Source: Lamellibrachia columna (Eukaryota; Annelida; Polychaeta; Sabellida; Siboglinidae). From it: a stretch of 64,000 bases of DNA. The stretch is from NCBI GenBank assembly GCA_963662155.1, contig OY759261.1, positions 36,001,522 through 36,065,521 on the forward strand. Direction: 5' to 3'. The translations under genes and the position numbers were made by a program. Below are positions 46,100 to 57,570 of this stretch, piece after piece. Below the pieces are notes generated by a model, which was given only the letters and a program-made list of their open reading frames with translations, did not search any database and was not told the origin of the DNA. Within the stretch, counting starts at the first letter, position 1, and every line of letters starts with the position of its first letter.

Positions 46100-47480
46100 A
46101 CTAAATGGATAGATGACGGATCACCGTTTTAATAAAATTTTCAGCAAGCTTTCGACAAAGTGCCACATCAAAGATTACCACTTAAATTAAAAACCCATGG
46201 TATCGGGGATGGCATAATCAAGTCCAGGCCTGGTGTAACAGTAATAATATGTAATAGTAACGATTACAATTGTTCAAGTAATAGTAATAGATGGAACAGA
46301 ATACAACATGATAGTACTAGAAAGCAAAGTAATAGTAATTGAGCAATTACTCTGCTATTACAATTGAACATTTCAATTACACCAAAATTAAATTTCATTA
46401 AAAATAATAAGAAAATTTCTGTATTTTCACATACTGGGACTTGGACAAGCATCATGTTCAGTGGTGATAAAATGGTTTAGTATGGGAATCATGACTGTCA
46501 ATGAACTTTAGCACTACATGTATTAGCAGGAGACACTGTGACAGCATGATTGCTGCATGGCTAATTTGTCATTTGAAGCTGGGTCCACCAGCCCTCTATC
46601 CTTTTCACACAAGCCTATTCATTCATTCACTGAAGCAGGATAAGGGTTCTAGGCTTACAGCACTAAGCAGTCTTTAACATCTGAATCAATCAATCAGTCA
46701 TTGCCATCTCCCAACCCTAGCTGCAAGCCTGCCATGCTGGGTACTGTTTAAACATAATCCAGGGGCTTATACCATCTTTTCTGAGCTTTTCTCAGTTGGA
46801 AGATAGCTTGTACACTATTGACCAAAGGTGTAAACACATTCTATCCTTGAACCAATAATTAACTGTCCACTATGGGATAATCAGACTGTGTTATGTGACA
46901 GTGACTTTGCTTTTCTGTTTCGTTCCATGAGTATACAAAACGTCTACATCCGACTGGAATTGTGTGAGGTAATAGTAATAGTAATATATTACATTCCCTT
47001 CAGCATGTAATATTAATAGAAAGGAAACTAAGTAATAGTAATATATTACATTGCAATGTAATACACCCCAGGCCTGTAAATCAACTGGATAGAAAAATGA
47101 CTGACTGACAGAAGACAGCATGTCATAGTAAATGGTGATGTCTTAAAACTTGGACGATAACATAACAACTAATGTACTGACATTTGTGGATGATATAAAA
47201 GTTTTTAGAAAGGTTAAAAATTATGGTGATAAACAACATATATGAAATGATCTAGACATATGAATTAAATGGTCTGAAAAATGACAAATGTAATTCATTT
47301 ATTGGAATTTGTCAATCCTTGTAAATCACCAAAACCTGTAAAATGGGAGATACTGTTCTAGGTACTACTATAAAAGAAAATGACTTAGGAGTAACACTAA
47401 GTGGTGATATGAAAGCAGCCTGGTATTGCAGTTTCAAATGGTAATAAAATTATTGGGTTGATATATAGAAATATAACACA
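46100..47480 (+). mobile_element. CR1-family LINE copy split by an 852-bp insertion
   Basis: Left part: WIDDGSPF and FDKVPHQRLPLKLKTHGIGD up to 46224. Right part from 47077: NQLDRKMTD, VLTFVDDIKVFRKVKNYGDK-like RT core near 47180, KWSEK near 47270 and NKIIGLIYRNIT near 47445. The two parts are consecutive in the intact CR1 copy at 7441-9465 (reverse orientation), so the interruption is a later insertion. Confidence 0.75.
46225..47076. mobile_element. nonautonomous hAT-like element, CAGGCCTG ends
   Basis: Starts CAGGCCTGGTGTAACAGTAA and ends TGTAATACACCCCAGGCCTG; the inverted ends align with a 2-bp gap. Subterminal parts are rich in GTAATAGTAAT and ATTACAATTG words. The CR1 bases AATCAA occur on both flanks, suggesting a short target-site duplication whose length I cannot fix. 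The right end recurs at about 48320-48445. No coding capacity. Confidence 0.7.
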
Positions 47481-47482
47481 TG

Positions 47483-47910
47483 GATCATTCCATGTCAAAT
47501 CAACCAATGGTCAAAAAGGTGATGTCTCAGAATTTACTTAAACTTTAATCAATGAATAAATAGCTATACCTGATCACTTCTGTAAAAAGGCAAAAATTAG
47601 CATGCAAATTGTGTCGGTAATGCATTATTTTTTCAAGTCCTTTTAACTTGAGGAGTTTACAAGCTACTTAACTGAAATTTGCTGAATGTATGGACATATT
47701 GGTACATGTTATCTATGCATAATTCAAGAATGATACGACAAAGGACAATCTGTATACCAGGTGGACGAAAATATAACATATATATTTGTAATTCTAATAA
47801 TTACAGAAGAGCTCAGGTATAGCTACTTATTCATTGGTTAACATTTAAGGACATTCTGAGACATCAACTATGTAACCACTGGTTGATTTGACCCCTATAT
47901 AGTTTGATAT
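47483..47910. mobile_element. inverted-repeat element D (arms about 90 bp)
   Basis: The left arm begins GGATCATTCCATGTCAAATC then AACCAATGG, with GATGTCTCAGAATTTACTTAA and AGCTATACCTGA. The right arm (about 47810-47905) is the reverse complement with modest divergence and ends GGTTGATTTGACCCC. Fragments of the same arms occur at 32919-33035 and 33963-34080. No coding capacity. Confidence 0.7.
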
Positions 47911-48049
47911 TGTGTTGTAATCTTTAGATTAGATAAAAACACAAAATGCATCCATCTGAAATATTTGTTCAGCATCAAGCCAACCGAATAGGGAATCCAT
48001 ATGCATGGTTATATTGATATGTGGATTAATTGGTAAAAGTATAGTTGAA

Positions 48050-48520
48050 TTCAAAACTATGAGCGCAACATGCTTTGGTTAATGTGAGAAGGAATTCCCC
48101 TCACTGGGAACGAAGTACTCGGTACTCATGTACTCAAGTACCTTTTTGAAGTACTCGTATGCATATTTGTATTCATAGAAATTATGGTCATGTACTCATA
48201 CTCGTACTTGTACTCACGTTCAATGTACTCATATATTATGACTACACTACAAGTACATGTGAGTATTTATTAAAAGATATTGTAAAAATTATTTAAAAAT
48301 AGTTCCAATGGAAAATGCAATAGTAATAGCTTGAACTATAATAGTAATAGATAACATTGCCTTCAGCATGTAATAGTAATAGTAGTAGAAAGAAAACTAA
48401 GTAAGTGTAATCTATTATATTGCAATGTAATAGACCCGAGGCCTGATTACGAGTACATTACAAGTACATGTGAGTATTTATTCAGTGGCATTGTAAACAT
48501 TATTTAACTTCTCATTTTAA
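48050..48520. repeat. GTACTC-rich repeat carrying a CAGGCCTG-family end
   Basis: 48105-48245 contains many GTACTC/GAGTAC words. A 65-bp block with TACAAGTACATGTGAGTATT occurs twice (from 48247 and 48459). Between the copies is the right end of the 46225-47076 family, ending GAGGCCTG at 48445. The arrangement suggests insertion into an older repeat with partial duplication. Confidence 0.5.
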
Positions 48521-49110
48521 TAAATCATTAACGGGAGACTCGGGTCGGATTTGACGGATTTTTGACAGTAAATGAATTTCGAGCTGTTGCTATTTCCGTG
48601 TATAAATATTATTCAACTTGCCATTCATGTAAGTTGCACTGTCGAAATAAACACGTTTCTGTCATAAAACGTGTCTTTTGTATGATGCCTATCATTGCTA
48701 AGTCTTTGTTTATGTCAAATGAACCGAGACTAATGGGACATTAGGTGATTTTCCGCGAGCCATTGCATGTCGGAAAACGCTGCCATTCCAACATGGCGCA
48801 TATCACGGGAAAGCCCCATTTTCGCTCTGTATGATGGTACAAACAGTTTTTAAATGTGCCCGGAGGTATCCGAGTAATTCCGACTATAAATGACCGCCTC
48901 TGAACCATCTCGGTGACAAAGGAATGGGGAATGCCACGACGATTCGCCGGACATCACCACGTGATGTCGGATTCCCTCAAATCAAGCGCTCTAATTGGTT
49001 GTAATACTAATTTCCATCCTCTGACGTCAGCTTGAAATACCAGCTACGTTCTATTCGATCGACTTTTTTATCCCATGAGTTTCGTTCATTTATATCGCTT
49101 TGTAAAACGA
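48521..49110. other. flank of the Mutator-like fragment
   Basis: No identified gene. Rather CpG-containing, with sequence words such as GCCATTCCAACATGGCGC, but no assignable role. Confidence 0.3.
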
Positions 49111-49114
49111 CATT

Positions 49115-50146
49115 ATGCCGTTTGGTCGAAAGCGAGTGGGCGGTTACGGTACTGGGAGGCAGCGAAAGTTTGCATCGTTGCAGTTAGCGCGCGATGCGAA
49201 GGCATCGAGGGTTGAATTCGCCAATGAACCTGCGGCGACAACTTCGTCTTCTTCGACCGTCACCGTCCATGGTGCCAGCGAGAATGGCACGCAGTGTAAG
49301 TTTAATTCTGATATTTCATATGTTCACTTGTGTTTTATCCAAACATCGCCTTTGTGGCATAACTATTACTGTATAAACGATTTGACGCTGATCTAGTTCA
49401 TGCTGTTGATGTTCGTGGTTGTGTTGACATTCAGGCCCAGGGGCCATCCAGGCACATCAGAAGCAGAGTTGTAACTATGGTTTATTATATTACTACAATT
49501 TGCCCTGGTAATTATCGTATACATAGCCTATATACACACACGCGCGCGGGTGTGTGTGTATAATATGGCAATGCCAATAAAATAAATTGTATTCAATATG
49601 CCATACCCCTGCATACGTAGTAAGGGGGGGGCTTTTGTTGTTGAACATGTCTTGGATACTTTTTGTTCATGAAATACATTTATATTGTGTATTTTTTCCA
49701 GGCATCAAGGCGGTCATCAACAGTACAAGCTGATCCGTCTCGGAGACTGTCTGTTACTGAACGGAAGTTTGGTTATGCAGATCTTCTGGAGGAGATAGGT
49801 GTCCCGCGATTCCTGGTTGAGGATGAGACAGATGCTGATGGAGATCTTTCAACAGTACTTGTACGCTGTGCCGTGTTGCCATCACTTGTTGCGAACCTGC
49901 TATGCACGTTGTGTAGGAAGCATACACTCTCCACCCCAGCTGTCGACCGCACCGCACCCTCGGCATGGTGTGTGGCCTCGAGACTTTCTGCACCAGTTGC
50001 GACAAGGTCATCAATGCAACTCTGTCATCAGACTGTATCGATGGGACTCAGGCGACGAATGTCCCATTTGTCGTGGTGAGATCAGCTGTGTCGGCAACGA
50101 TGGACATGGGTGTCGGGTACTCGGGACTTGTGTGAAATTTATTTTA
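49115..50146 (+). pseudogene. Mutator-like transposase, N-terminal fragment
   Basis: Begins MPFGRKRVGGYGTGRQRKFA, a basic Ser-rich start. After an interruption (about 49300-49701, possibly an intron with acceptor TTTTTTCCAG at 49702) it continues SVTERKFGYADLLEEIG and CAVLPSLVANLLCTLCRKH. Near 49930-49965 the frame changes, giving GMVCGLETFCTSCDKVINAT and VVVRSAVSATMDMGVGYSGL before TGA near 50140. The C-x2-C pair followed by an N..R....A..MG.G..GL pattern resembles the Mutator-like transposase domain of invertebrate elements. The catalytic region is absent. No terminal inverted repeats were found. Confidence 0.5.
49531..49562. repeat. alternating purine-pyrimidine palindrome
   Basis: TATACACACACGCGCGCGGG followed by TGTGTGTGTATA, an imperfect palindrome able to form a hairpin or Z-DNA. 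It lies within the interruption of the Mutator-like fragment. Confidence 0.6.
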
Positions 50147-52650
50147 CAATGCCAATGACTCTTAACTTTGCCTTTTGATAGATTATACATTCAGTAATAT
50201 GTATGCAAAGTTTCAATCATCTAGGTTGCTTTTCAGATGTTGAAATGTATGTGCCAATGTACATAAACTTTGAACACGATTTTCTCAAAAACATGTTTTC
50301 CCTCACACCTACTGCCTCCCGTGTCACTTATCTCTGCTATTGTTTGACAGAATTACTTGAAACTTTCTACAGTGTTTCTTGATAGTATGCTCTTGAAAAC
50401 TATGTAGTAACTTTTTAGAAAACATTATTTATATTTTATATAATGAACCATCAATGTAAAATTTCATGATGAAAAAATACATTCAGATGTAAAAAAATCA
50501 TGAAAACAAAAGTTTTTTGAAAACTTGGAAAGTCAACTGACTGTTTTCATTGGGATTATGTGGAGTAACTACACACCAAATTTGAGTCCTCTAAATCCAA
50601 TGGTTACTGATATAAGTCACACGCAACATTCAATCCAAGATGGCTGCATACCATGGGAAAATATGTATGAAACTTTCTGAAAAAAATTCACTGCATTACT
50701 CTTACCTGGACTTGCAATCTATGAAAGTTTCAGCTCTGTAGGTTCAGTGATAATGAAATAAGAAAATAAAATGCGTTTAGACCCAAGCGACGCCTTAACA
50801 AGAATTACTTTTCCGCACATTCACTGAAACAGGCATAATTTGTTGGTTATCTGTGTTAGTTACCAGTGCAGTTTGTGTAATGAAGCCAGGAAATCCACAA
50901 TGAAAGGGTCATTGTTCATATTGGCAGTTGCTAATCCACCCCATCCCCAAACATTAATGGACCCATGTCTAGATCGGCAAGAACATTTTTATTGTGTACC
51001 ATGGTGATTTTACATGTCATTTATAAAAAGGTTCAAATCCATTATGGGATTGAAAGTGATTTTCAAGAGATAATTGGAATTGCTTATATTGTTTATTTAA
51101 AAAATGCATCATTACTACTATATCATGTAAGATATAATTGTAGTCATACTCATACTCAATCGCAACTTTTAGCAATGTACTCATACTTAGCCATCATCAA
51201 TGTATTTTACTCATACTGTAGTCTTTACTCATGAAAATGGAGTTGGCCCCAGGTCCACCCTGTTTTTGTGGTCGGTTGTGGAAGTAATTTTAAAATATAA
51301 ATTTCATCTGCAATAAGGCAGATGAGAGATCAGATGCTGGTAATGTCATTGTACAGTATCAACAGGACAGGTCCTACCTAGGCAAGGACGGGTAGGGCCA
51401 TGCTACAACTGTGACCTAGTCTCGATGAGTTGAGATTTACAACTACGGTAGGTAAATATAGTTATCGGTGCAGTTTTCAAGCCATTCCTGTTTTCAACCC
51501 ATTGAAATCTCGCTTAATATCGCATTAGAGATGTCACAGCGTCTGTTTATGACAATAACAATACAGAGTCTTGTCTGAGCAAAATATATTTTGACATATA
51601 ATATAAGACGGAACACCTTTATGATATTAATACCTTGATAAAAAAACGACTTTGCATGCTAACAGACATTATTATTATGCGTCAGCTGACGTGTGTCTCG
51701 TTCTAGACCATGTAACTATAATCGTCCTTTTTGTGGTAGACGTGTGGCAAACCAGTCTTGTCATAAAAGTAGGAATAATTAAAATGTATTAAAAAATTGC
51801 TACATTAACATTATATATTCAATACAAGTATATGTGTTTTATAGAGCGTTATGCCTGATTGTTATAAAAAATTGAAATAATTGGAACAAAGCTGTAAAAT
51901 GAAAAAACATTGTCTGTATGGCTTGCCATAGATATAGGTTGAATTCAATATTCGTAAATCGTTCACTCAAACAACCGTTTTAATAATTTGCATTGTATAG
52001 ATAAAGTAGTTGTTAGTGATTTAGTATATCGATTCCTTTCAGAAAAATTTTCTTCAGATTTAAAAAAAAAGGCATATTGTATTAAACAGGTTTAAAACTA
52101 CACCGACCAGTATACGTGTTTAGTGTGCAATTTTTTTATCTACACCTTATGTTCTACATTGCACTGTACATAGCATAGAAATAGTTCCTTTTTGTTGGCC
52201 TGCATCCTCAGCGCGTTGAAAGTAGGTGCCACTTACTTAGCACCATCCCCATAATATCGCTCAGCATCTTCAACGTAAACTAATGACAATAATGTTTGTT
52301 ACGTATATTAGTACCTGCTATGAGTAATAATGATTTATATACAATGTCACTGGGCTCTGTAAAAATTTAAACGAAATTGGGATGTTATTATGTAAAAGTT
52401 AATCCATCTTACCTATTTATGCTTGTGCATTTCCCTTTCAACCTGTCGGAGAAGGACGGAAATAATGCGCTGATTGAGTGGGAAGCTAGTCCCTAGAGGG
52501 CGATACTTCACTGATCTGTTGACCTGATTATCCATTATGTGGCGCCACCGTTCGTTGCGCTCAGGATTGCCTGTGTTACGCTTAGTCATCCTCGCGAGCC
52601 AGTAGTAGTTTTACTACTTCCCGTGGCAAATGTCCTATGCTTAGTGTACG
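50147..52650. other. long intergenic stretch
   Basis: No gene, RNA or recognised element. Around 51120-51235 are TACTCATACT words resembling the GTACTC repeat at 48105, so part of this is probably an old transposon. Confidence 0.35.
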
Positions 52651-52689
52651 AAAGTGCGCCAACTTATTTGTACTTCATCTCACTTGTTT

Positions 52690-52930
52690 ATTAGTATTAT
52701 TATTATATCGGAATTTATATACCGCCCGAATCCAATTAAGATAAAATGTTCTCAGGCGCTTTACATGAAACTGCATAAATTAAATAAAACTATAAAATAC
52801 ATAAAATACATAATTTACATAAAACTGCATAAATTAAATAAAACCATAAAATGTAGATTATTTTAAAAGTAGATATTGTAAAGGAGCTGATTTAAACATA
52901 ACAAATAAATAAACATAATAAAAATTGTTG
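52690..52930 (-). mobile_element. L2-like LINE or SINE 3' end
   Basis: GGAATTTATATACCGCCCGA and GTTCTCAGGCGCTTTACATG recall the GCGC-containing 3' end of the L2-like LINE at 27105, in the same orientation. It is followed by tandem ATAAATTAAATAAAAC-type units. Severely truncated. Confidence 0.5.
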
Positions 52931-53098
52931 TCTTGGTGGACGTTTTTTTCTTGGAAGCAGATGGCCGAGTTGCGCCACGTCCAAACTTAAAGAGCGTTAC
53001 AATTTGAATTTCTATCTATATCCGTCCGACAAGCGACGACGGGTCCACAAGCAAATAAAGGTAAGTTCCCGCACGTGAGCATCGTGGATTCCAACGAA

Positions 53099-54013
53099 TC
53101 AAAAGAGTGTGGGTTCAATTTCACAGCCCTGTTTCACACCAGTGTTGATGTCAAAGGATTCCAATTGGTCACCATCATGCAATACACATCCTTTCATATT
53201 CTCGTGTAGTTGTCGAGTAACAGAGATAAGTTTAGGAGGACATCCAAGACGGGCAAGGCAGTCCCATGAAGCGTCTCTGTTCACAGAGTCAAATGCCTTA
53301 GTTAGATCGATAACGGCAAAGCATAGGTCACATCTTTGTTCAAGAAATTTTTCCTGTACTTCAAGAGCAGTAAAAATCATGTCAGCGGTGCCACGTGTGG
53401 GTCGGAAGCCACATTGTGTTTCAGGTAAGATGCTCTCCGATAGTGGTTGTAGTCCGTTGAGCAGGTCTTTGGCGAGAATCTTTCCGGCAACTGATAGTAG
53501 GGAGATCCCACGGAAGTTGCCGCAGTCAGCCCTGTCACCCTTCTTAAAGATGGTGACGATCATGGCATCCTTTAAATCCTGAGGTATTTCCTCTGTATTC
53601 CAGATTTTCAGAAAGAGATGATGTAGATTGTTGGCTAAGATTTCTCCTCCATGCTTGTACATTTCACTGGGGATGCCGCACTACCGGAGGCATTGGTCTT
53701 CATTTGGACAATGGATTTGTGCACCTCTTCAAGAAGTGGCAGTTCGTCGAGCTCTGTCCTAATCGATGTCTGAGGAATACTGTAGATTGTATCAGGTTCG
53801 ACTCGGGTGTCAAGATTGAGTAATTCTGAGAAATTCTCTTGCCAACGATTTAGGATGCCTTCCTTGTCCTTGACAAATGGTTCTGGTGGCCGTGAAAATC
53901 ATGTGTCCTGTGGTTGTTGGCGAACTCCTTTATTTCTGCGGCTTTTGCCATCCACCATTGGTTCTGGATGTTATGAATTTTTCTCTGTACGTCGGCCACC
54001 GCCTGCCCTTAAT
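53099..54013 (-). mobile_element. LINE reverse transcriptase fragment, different clade
   Basis: Minus-strand frame 53099-53662 encodes TIFKKGDRADCGNFRGISLL, GFRPTRGTADMIFTALEVQE, FAVIDLTKAFDSVNRDA and TGVKQGCEIEPTLF. Upstream, RWQENFSELLNLDTRVEPDT and ELDELPLLEEVHKSIVQMK precede it, with one frameshift near 53680. The GVKQGC box and TADMIF words set it apart from the CR1, L2 and Jockey-like copies elsewhere here. It is cut off right after PTLF, before the YADD box. Confidence 0.8.
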
Positions 54014-54550
54014 TCTTCCTTCAGGGGTATTTATACTCCGAGTTTACACCATTTAGATGCTACCGTTGGTGGCGCTGTAATCTGCATAGATAATTTAAGA
54101 ACCCCTATTGGGTCTTGATCACTTAGCCCACCACCACCTCAGTGGCTGGACATGATGTCGCAAGCAAGTGCTGTGTGCAAATATTATTTCTCCGCTTGGA
54201 CTCGGGCCAAACCAGGGTTGTCCAGGGTTTAACCACTATTAATTTGTTTCCCCGTTTAAGTGACAACCATATTGCTTTAGCTTTATCCAACTTAACATTC
54301 GTCATCACTCACCCTGTGAAACATTAACAGTTCTTTTTGATTTAAAGCATAGTGTTTCCCGTCTCACAGACGTGGTTTTCGTTAATATCTGGATATTACT
54401 AAAATAAAAAAATATAGATTAAATGCGTTCCAAGCGATCTACACTACTAAAATTAATATAACATATAAATGACTATGCTTTACTGTTTGCAATAGTTTGT
54501 GTTTCCCAACTTCTGATTGATTTTGTTTGACATTCGACCGTTAACATTAC
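54014..54550. other. intergenic DNA
   Basis: Open frames exist (for example 54142-54327) but show no domain. Nothing else recognised. Confidence 0.35.
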
Positions 54551-54558
54551 TCAGGTAC

Positions 54559-54815
54559 CGGCGCCATCTTGCGAACAAAAGGGGCACGGTGACGCTCATT
54601 GCAAGTTAAATATGCGAATTCGAGCATCAAAAAACCCGATTAAGAGTGTTGTTATGCATATTTAATAATTTACATGTTCCGTAAATAAATAGGCATCGTG
54701 CATGCATTCAATGCTCGAATTCGCATATTTAACTTGCATTGAGCGCCATCTTACCCCTTTTATTCGCAAGATGGCGCCGCTCAAAGCAAGTTAAATATGT
54801 GAATTCGAGCATCGA
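54559..54815. repeat. inverted repeat with YY1-like ends
   Basis: Arms of about 68 bp (54559-54628 and 54710-54777) are reverse complements. They share GGCGCCATCTTGCGAA at the outside and GTTAAATATGCGAATTCGAG inside. A third, direct copy of the inner part is at 54779-54815. The outer ends contain AAGATGGCGCC, the YY1 core motif. May be a small transposon or a paired regulatory element. Confidence 0.65.
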
Positions 54816-55290
54816 AACATTTTATTAAATGTGTATTTACGCACACCTTTAATAAATTACTCGTTCCGTAGACAAATATGCATTGTGTATGCATTATGCA
54901 TGATTATTATGTATCAAGTTACTTAACTACTGCTCACAAAATATGGTGATGAAATACAATGCACAAAAGGTTTGTTAACCAAAAGAGCAAAATAGTGCTT
55001 AAATATTCAACAAATGCAATATAAATTTCGCCAAAATGGCATTCTATGCATATTATTTGCACAAACCTTAATCCACTAAATCCGTTAATTCGGCGCCAAA
55101 GCCAGGAGCTACCCCGCACCAAACAAGACCCAGCTTGATTTAAGGTCTACTGAAAATGCTCTGTATGTATCTATCATTTTAATTTACTATATTTGTCACA
55201 GGCTTATATTCTTCAAAATAATAACACATTAATTATATATTTTTTTATTTGCTAGAAGCCATTTTTTCAAATGAAATGCTATGTATGAAT
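54816..55290. other. AT-rich intergenic DNA
   Basis: No gene or RNA recognised. The block 54820-54900 repeats 54650-54700 in part (TAATAAATTACTCGTTCCGT against TAATTTACATGTTCCGT). Confidence 0.35.
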
Positions 55291-55292
55291 TC

Positions 55293-55876
55293 GATTTTCT
55301 TCAACCACAACTATTTTTATTATTTATTCAACGTTTCGACTGCCTTGAGATCGGTACATCGGTTCGACCTCGTCAAAACATCAAAATAATACTAGTGCAT
55401 CCAAAGCACAAAGTGGACGATAGTAAAAATACAGACTGTTTATACCAAATCCATTGTAAGAGCTGTAGCCACACATATATCGGCGAAACAGGGAGACCAT
55501 TTGGAACAAGACTAGAAGAACACAGGAAGGAGGTTGAAAACATCACAACCATACGATTTACCAGGGAAGAGAAGAGAGGTCAACGGTGATAAAGCATCAA
55601 TCTGCAATAACACCCAATGCAGACAGGAACAATTGCATCATAGACTGGAAGGGGCAAAATTGATTGACAGAGAGCGTAACAGAAACGCAAGATGGGTCAA
55701 AGAGGCAATATGGATTCGAAAGACAACTGCAGTCATTAATCGATTGAGTCACGTATGGGACGGCCTGCTTACCAAGACAACTGGCGAGCAGAGGAAGAAC
55801 TTGTCTTCCCAGAATTCCTGATTAAGGCTGAAACGTTGAGTAAGTAATTAAATAGTTGTGGTTGAAGAAAAGAGTA
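55293..55876 (+). mobile_element. Penelope-like element 3' part with GIY-YIG
   Basis: Encodes VHPKHKVDDSKNTDCLYQIH, CKSCSHTYIGETGRPFGTRL and EEHRKEVE, the GIY-YIG endonuclease of Penelope-like elements. Then, after a frameshift near 55560, it reads GAKLIDRERNRNARWVKEAI and WIRKTTAVINRLSHVWD. The first GIY residues are Y-Q-I and the second half is TYIG, with the conserved Arg in GRPFGTRLEEH. The fragment is bracketed by inverted 45-bp repeats (55293-55342 and about 55825-55870) containing TTCTTCAACCACAACTATTT and CAACGTTTC. The reverse transcriptase part is missing. Confidence 0.8.
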
Positions 55877-55879
55877 ATT

Positions 55880-56243
<364 letters not shown>

Positions 56244-56259
56244 AGAGCGTACCCATTGC

Positions 56260-57570
56260 TGAGCCAGAGAAGAAGGTAGATGTCTAGCCAAAACTGCCAC
56301 AAGTCAAAACCAGTGAGGTGGCTACTGCCCACATCTTCGATGCGATAGTCTGCTGCTGAAGCAAACGTTGGTGAGATGGCGTTCAAGTATTACAACCTGG
56401 TTACTGCACCTCTAGGTCTGAATGGTTGTCATTCGACCAATACTTCAGCCTCTTAATCAAAGCTGGGAGCGAGAGAAACGAGGAACCTCTACAGCCATAC
56501 ATGTTGAAAATCCAAGCGCCAGCTACTCCTATTCCAAAGCAGTGGCTCATATACATCAGAAATGTACAAAACAAAGTGAACTCGTGTTCCCTCCTGGCAC
56601 AGACCTTGTGCGACATCGGTGTAGACAATCTGTTCAACCGCTTGTCATCGGTGGTGGCTTCAAGAACGCTCAGAGGTTAGTGCTAATCACCAGAGGACAC
56701 TGCGTAGACCTCGCTCCCCTCATGTCAGAACATGAAGACGCAGACATACGACTATTGCTATACGCAAAACATGCCTCTCATGAACGCAACAGGATTGCGA
56801 TTCAGTCACCTGACACCGAATGTGGATGTCCTCTGCGCCACACACTACAACAACCTCATGTGTCGGAAGCTATGGTTTCGGACTGGAGTCCAGACAAAGC
56901 GAGGTATATACCTAGCCGCAACCTGACACATGAACTTGGACATGAGCTGTGTAATGCTTTACTCGGCTTTCACGTACTAACAGGGTGCGATTCAAACAGC
57001 GCTCTCTCAGGGCTCGACAAGAAAAATTGTTTCAAGGTCTTACTTGGCAGCAAAGAGCATCAGACCAGTCTGTGACAGCTTGGAGAAGAATCATAGTTCA
57101 GCAACAGCATTTCAGAAGCGCATGAAACCTTCATGTGTGCAGTCTACTCAACAGCCAAGGGGCTGGGAGGAAAGTGAACGATGTCAGATATTGGCGGTTC
57201 TGTCAAATGGGACAAAGAAATGAAAATCTCCCCATCTTCGACAGCATGCAGCAAAACACGAAATGAGGAAACTACCAGGCCTATGTATGGTAGAAAGCAC
57301 TGGAACCTACACAGAGTCTGCCACCAGCAGATGGACATGGGTGGAAAGTTCAAAATGCTACCCTGCTGCTCATGACCAAACGTCCAACACGACGGTGTCT
57401 TCCGGAGCTGACTGTCTGTCACTGCAATACGTCAACATATCGCCGAGCCGACTGCGCCTGTAGAACCAACAACACGCCATGCACAGAAGCTTGTGCATCT
57501 ATGGCCAAAAACACTTGTGAGAATCCAAGGACAGCCCATGAGTCCACTGATGAGGAAGACGCTGACTAAA
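56260..57570 (+). pseudogene. PIN-nuclease-like protein with CXC-type C-terminus, frameshifted
   Basis: Pieces in three plus-strand frames line up as one protein. They are REKRGTSTAIHVE, TPIPKQWLIYIRNVQNK, MSEHEDADIRLLLYAKHASH (from 56722), QSPDT, VDVLCATHYNN, LGFHVLTGCDSNSALSG (near 56985) and, at 57372-57569, a Cys-rich tail CHCNTSTYRRADCACRTNNT then PCTEACAS and an acidic end. The E-A/D-D, S-P-D-T-D and G-C-D-S boxes resemble the acidic metal-binding motifs of FEN1/PIN-type nucleases. The tail resembles tesmin/TSO1-type CXC motifs. I recognise this architecture from many uncharacterised cnidarian and mollusc proteins, but know of no assigned function. At least four frame changes make it a relic. 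Confidence 0.5.

Noticed and set aside
53109..53582. 157-codon plus-strand frame
   Set aside because: Antisense of the LINE reverse transcriptase at 53099-53662.
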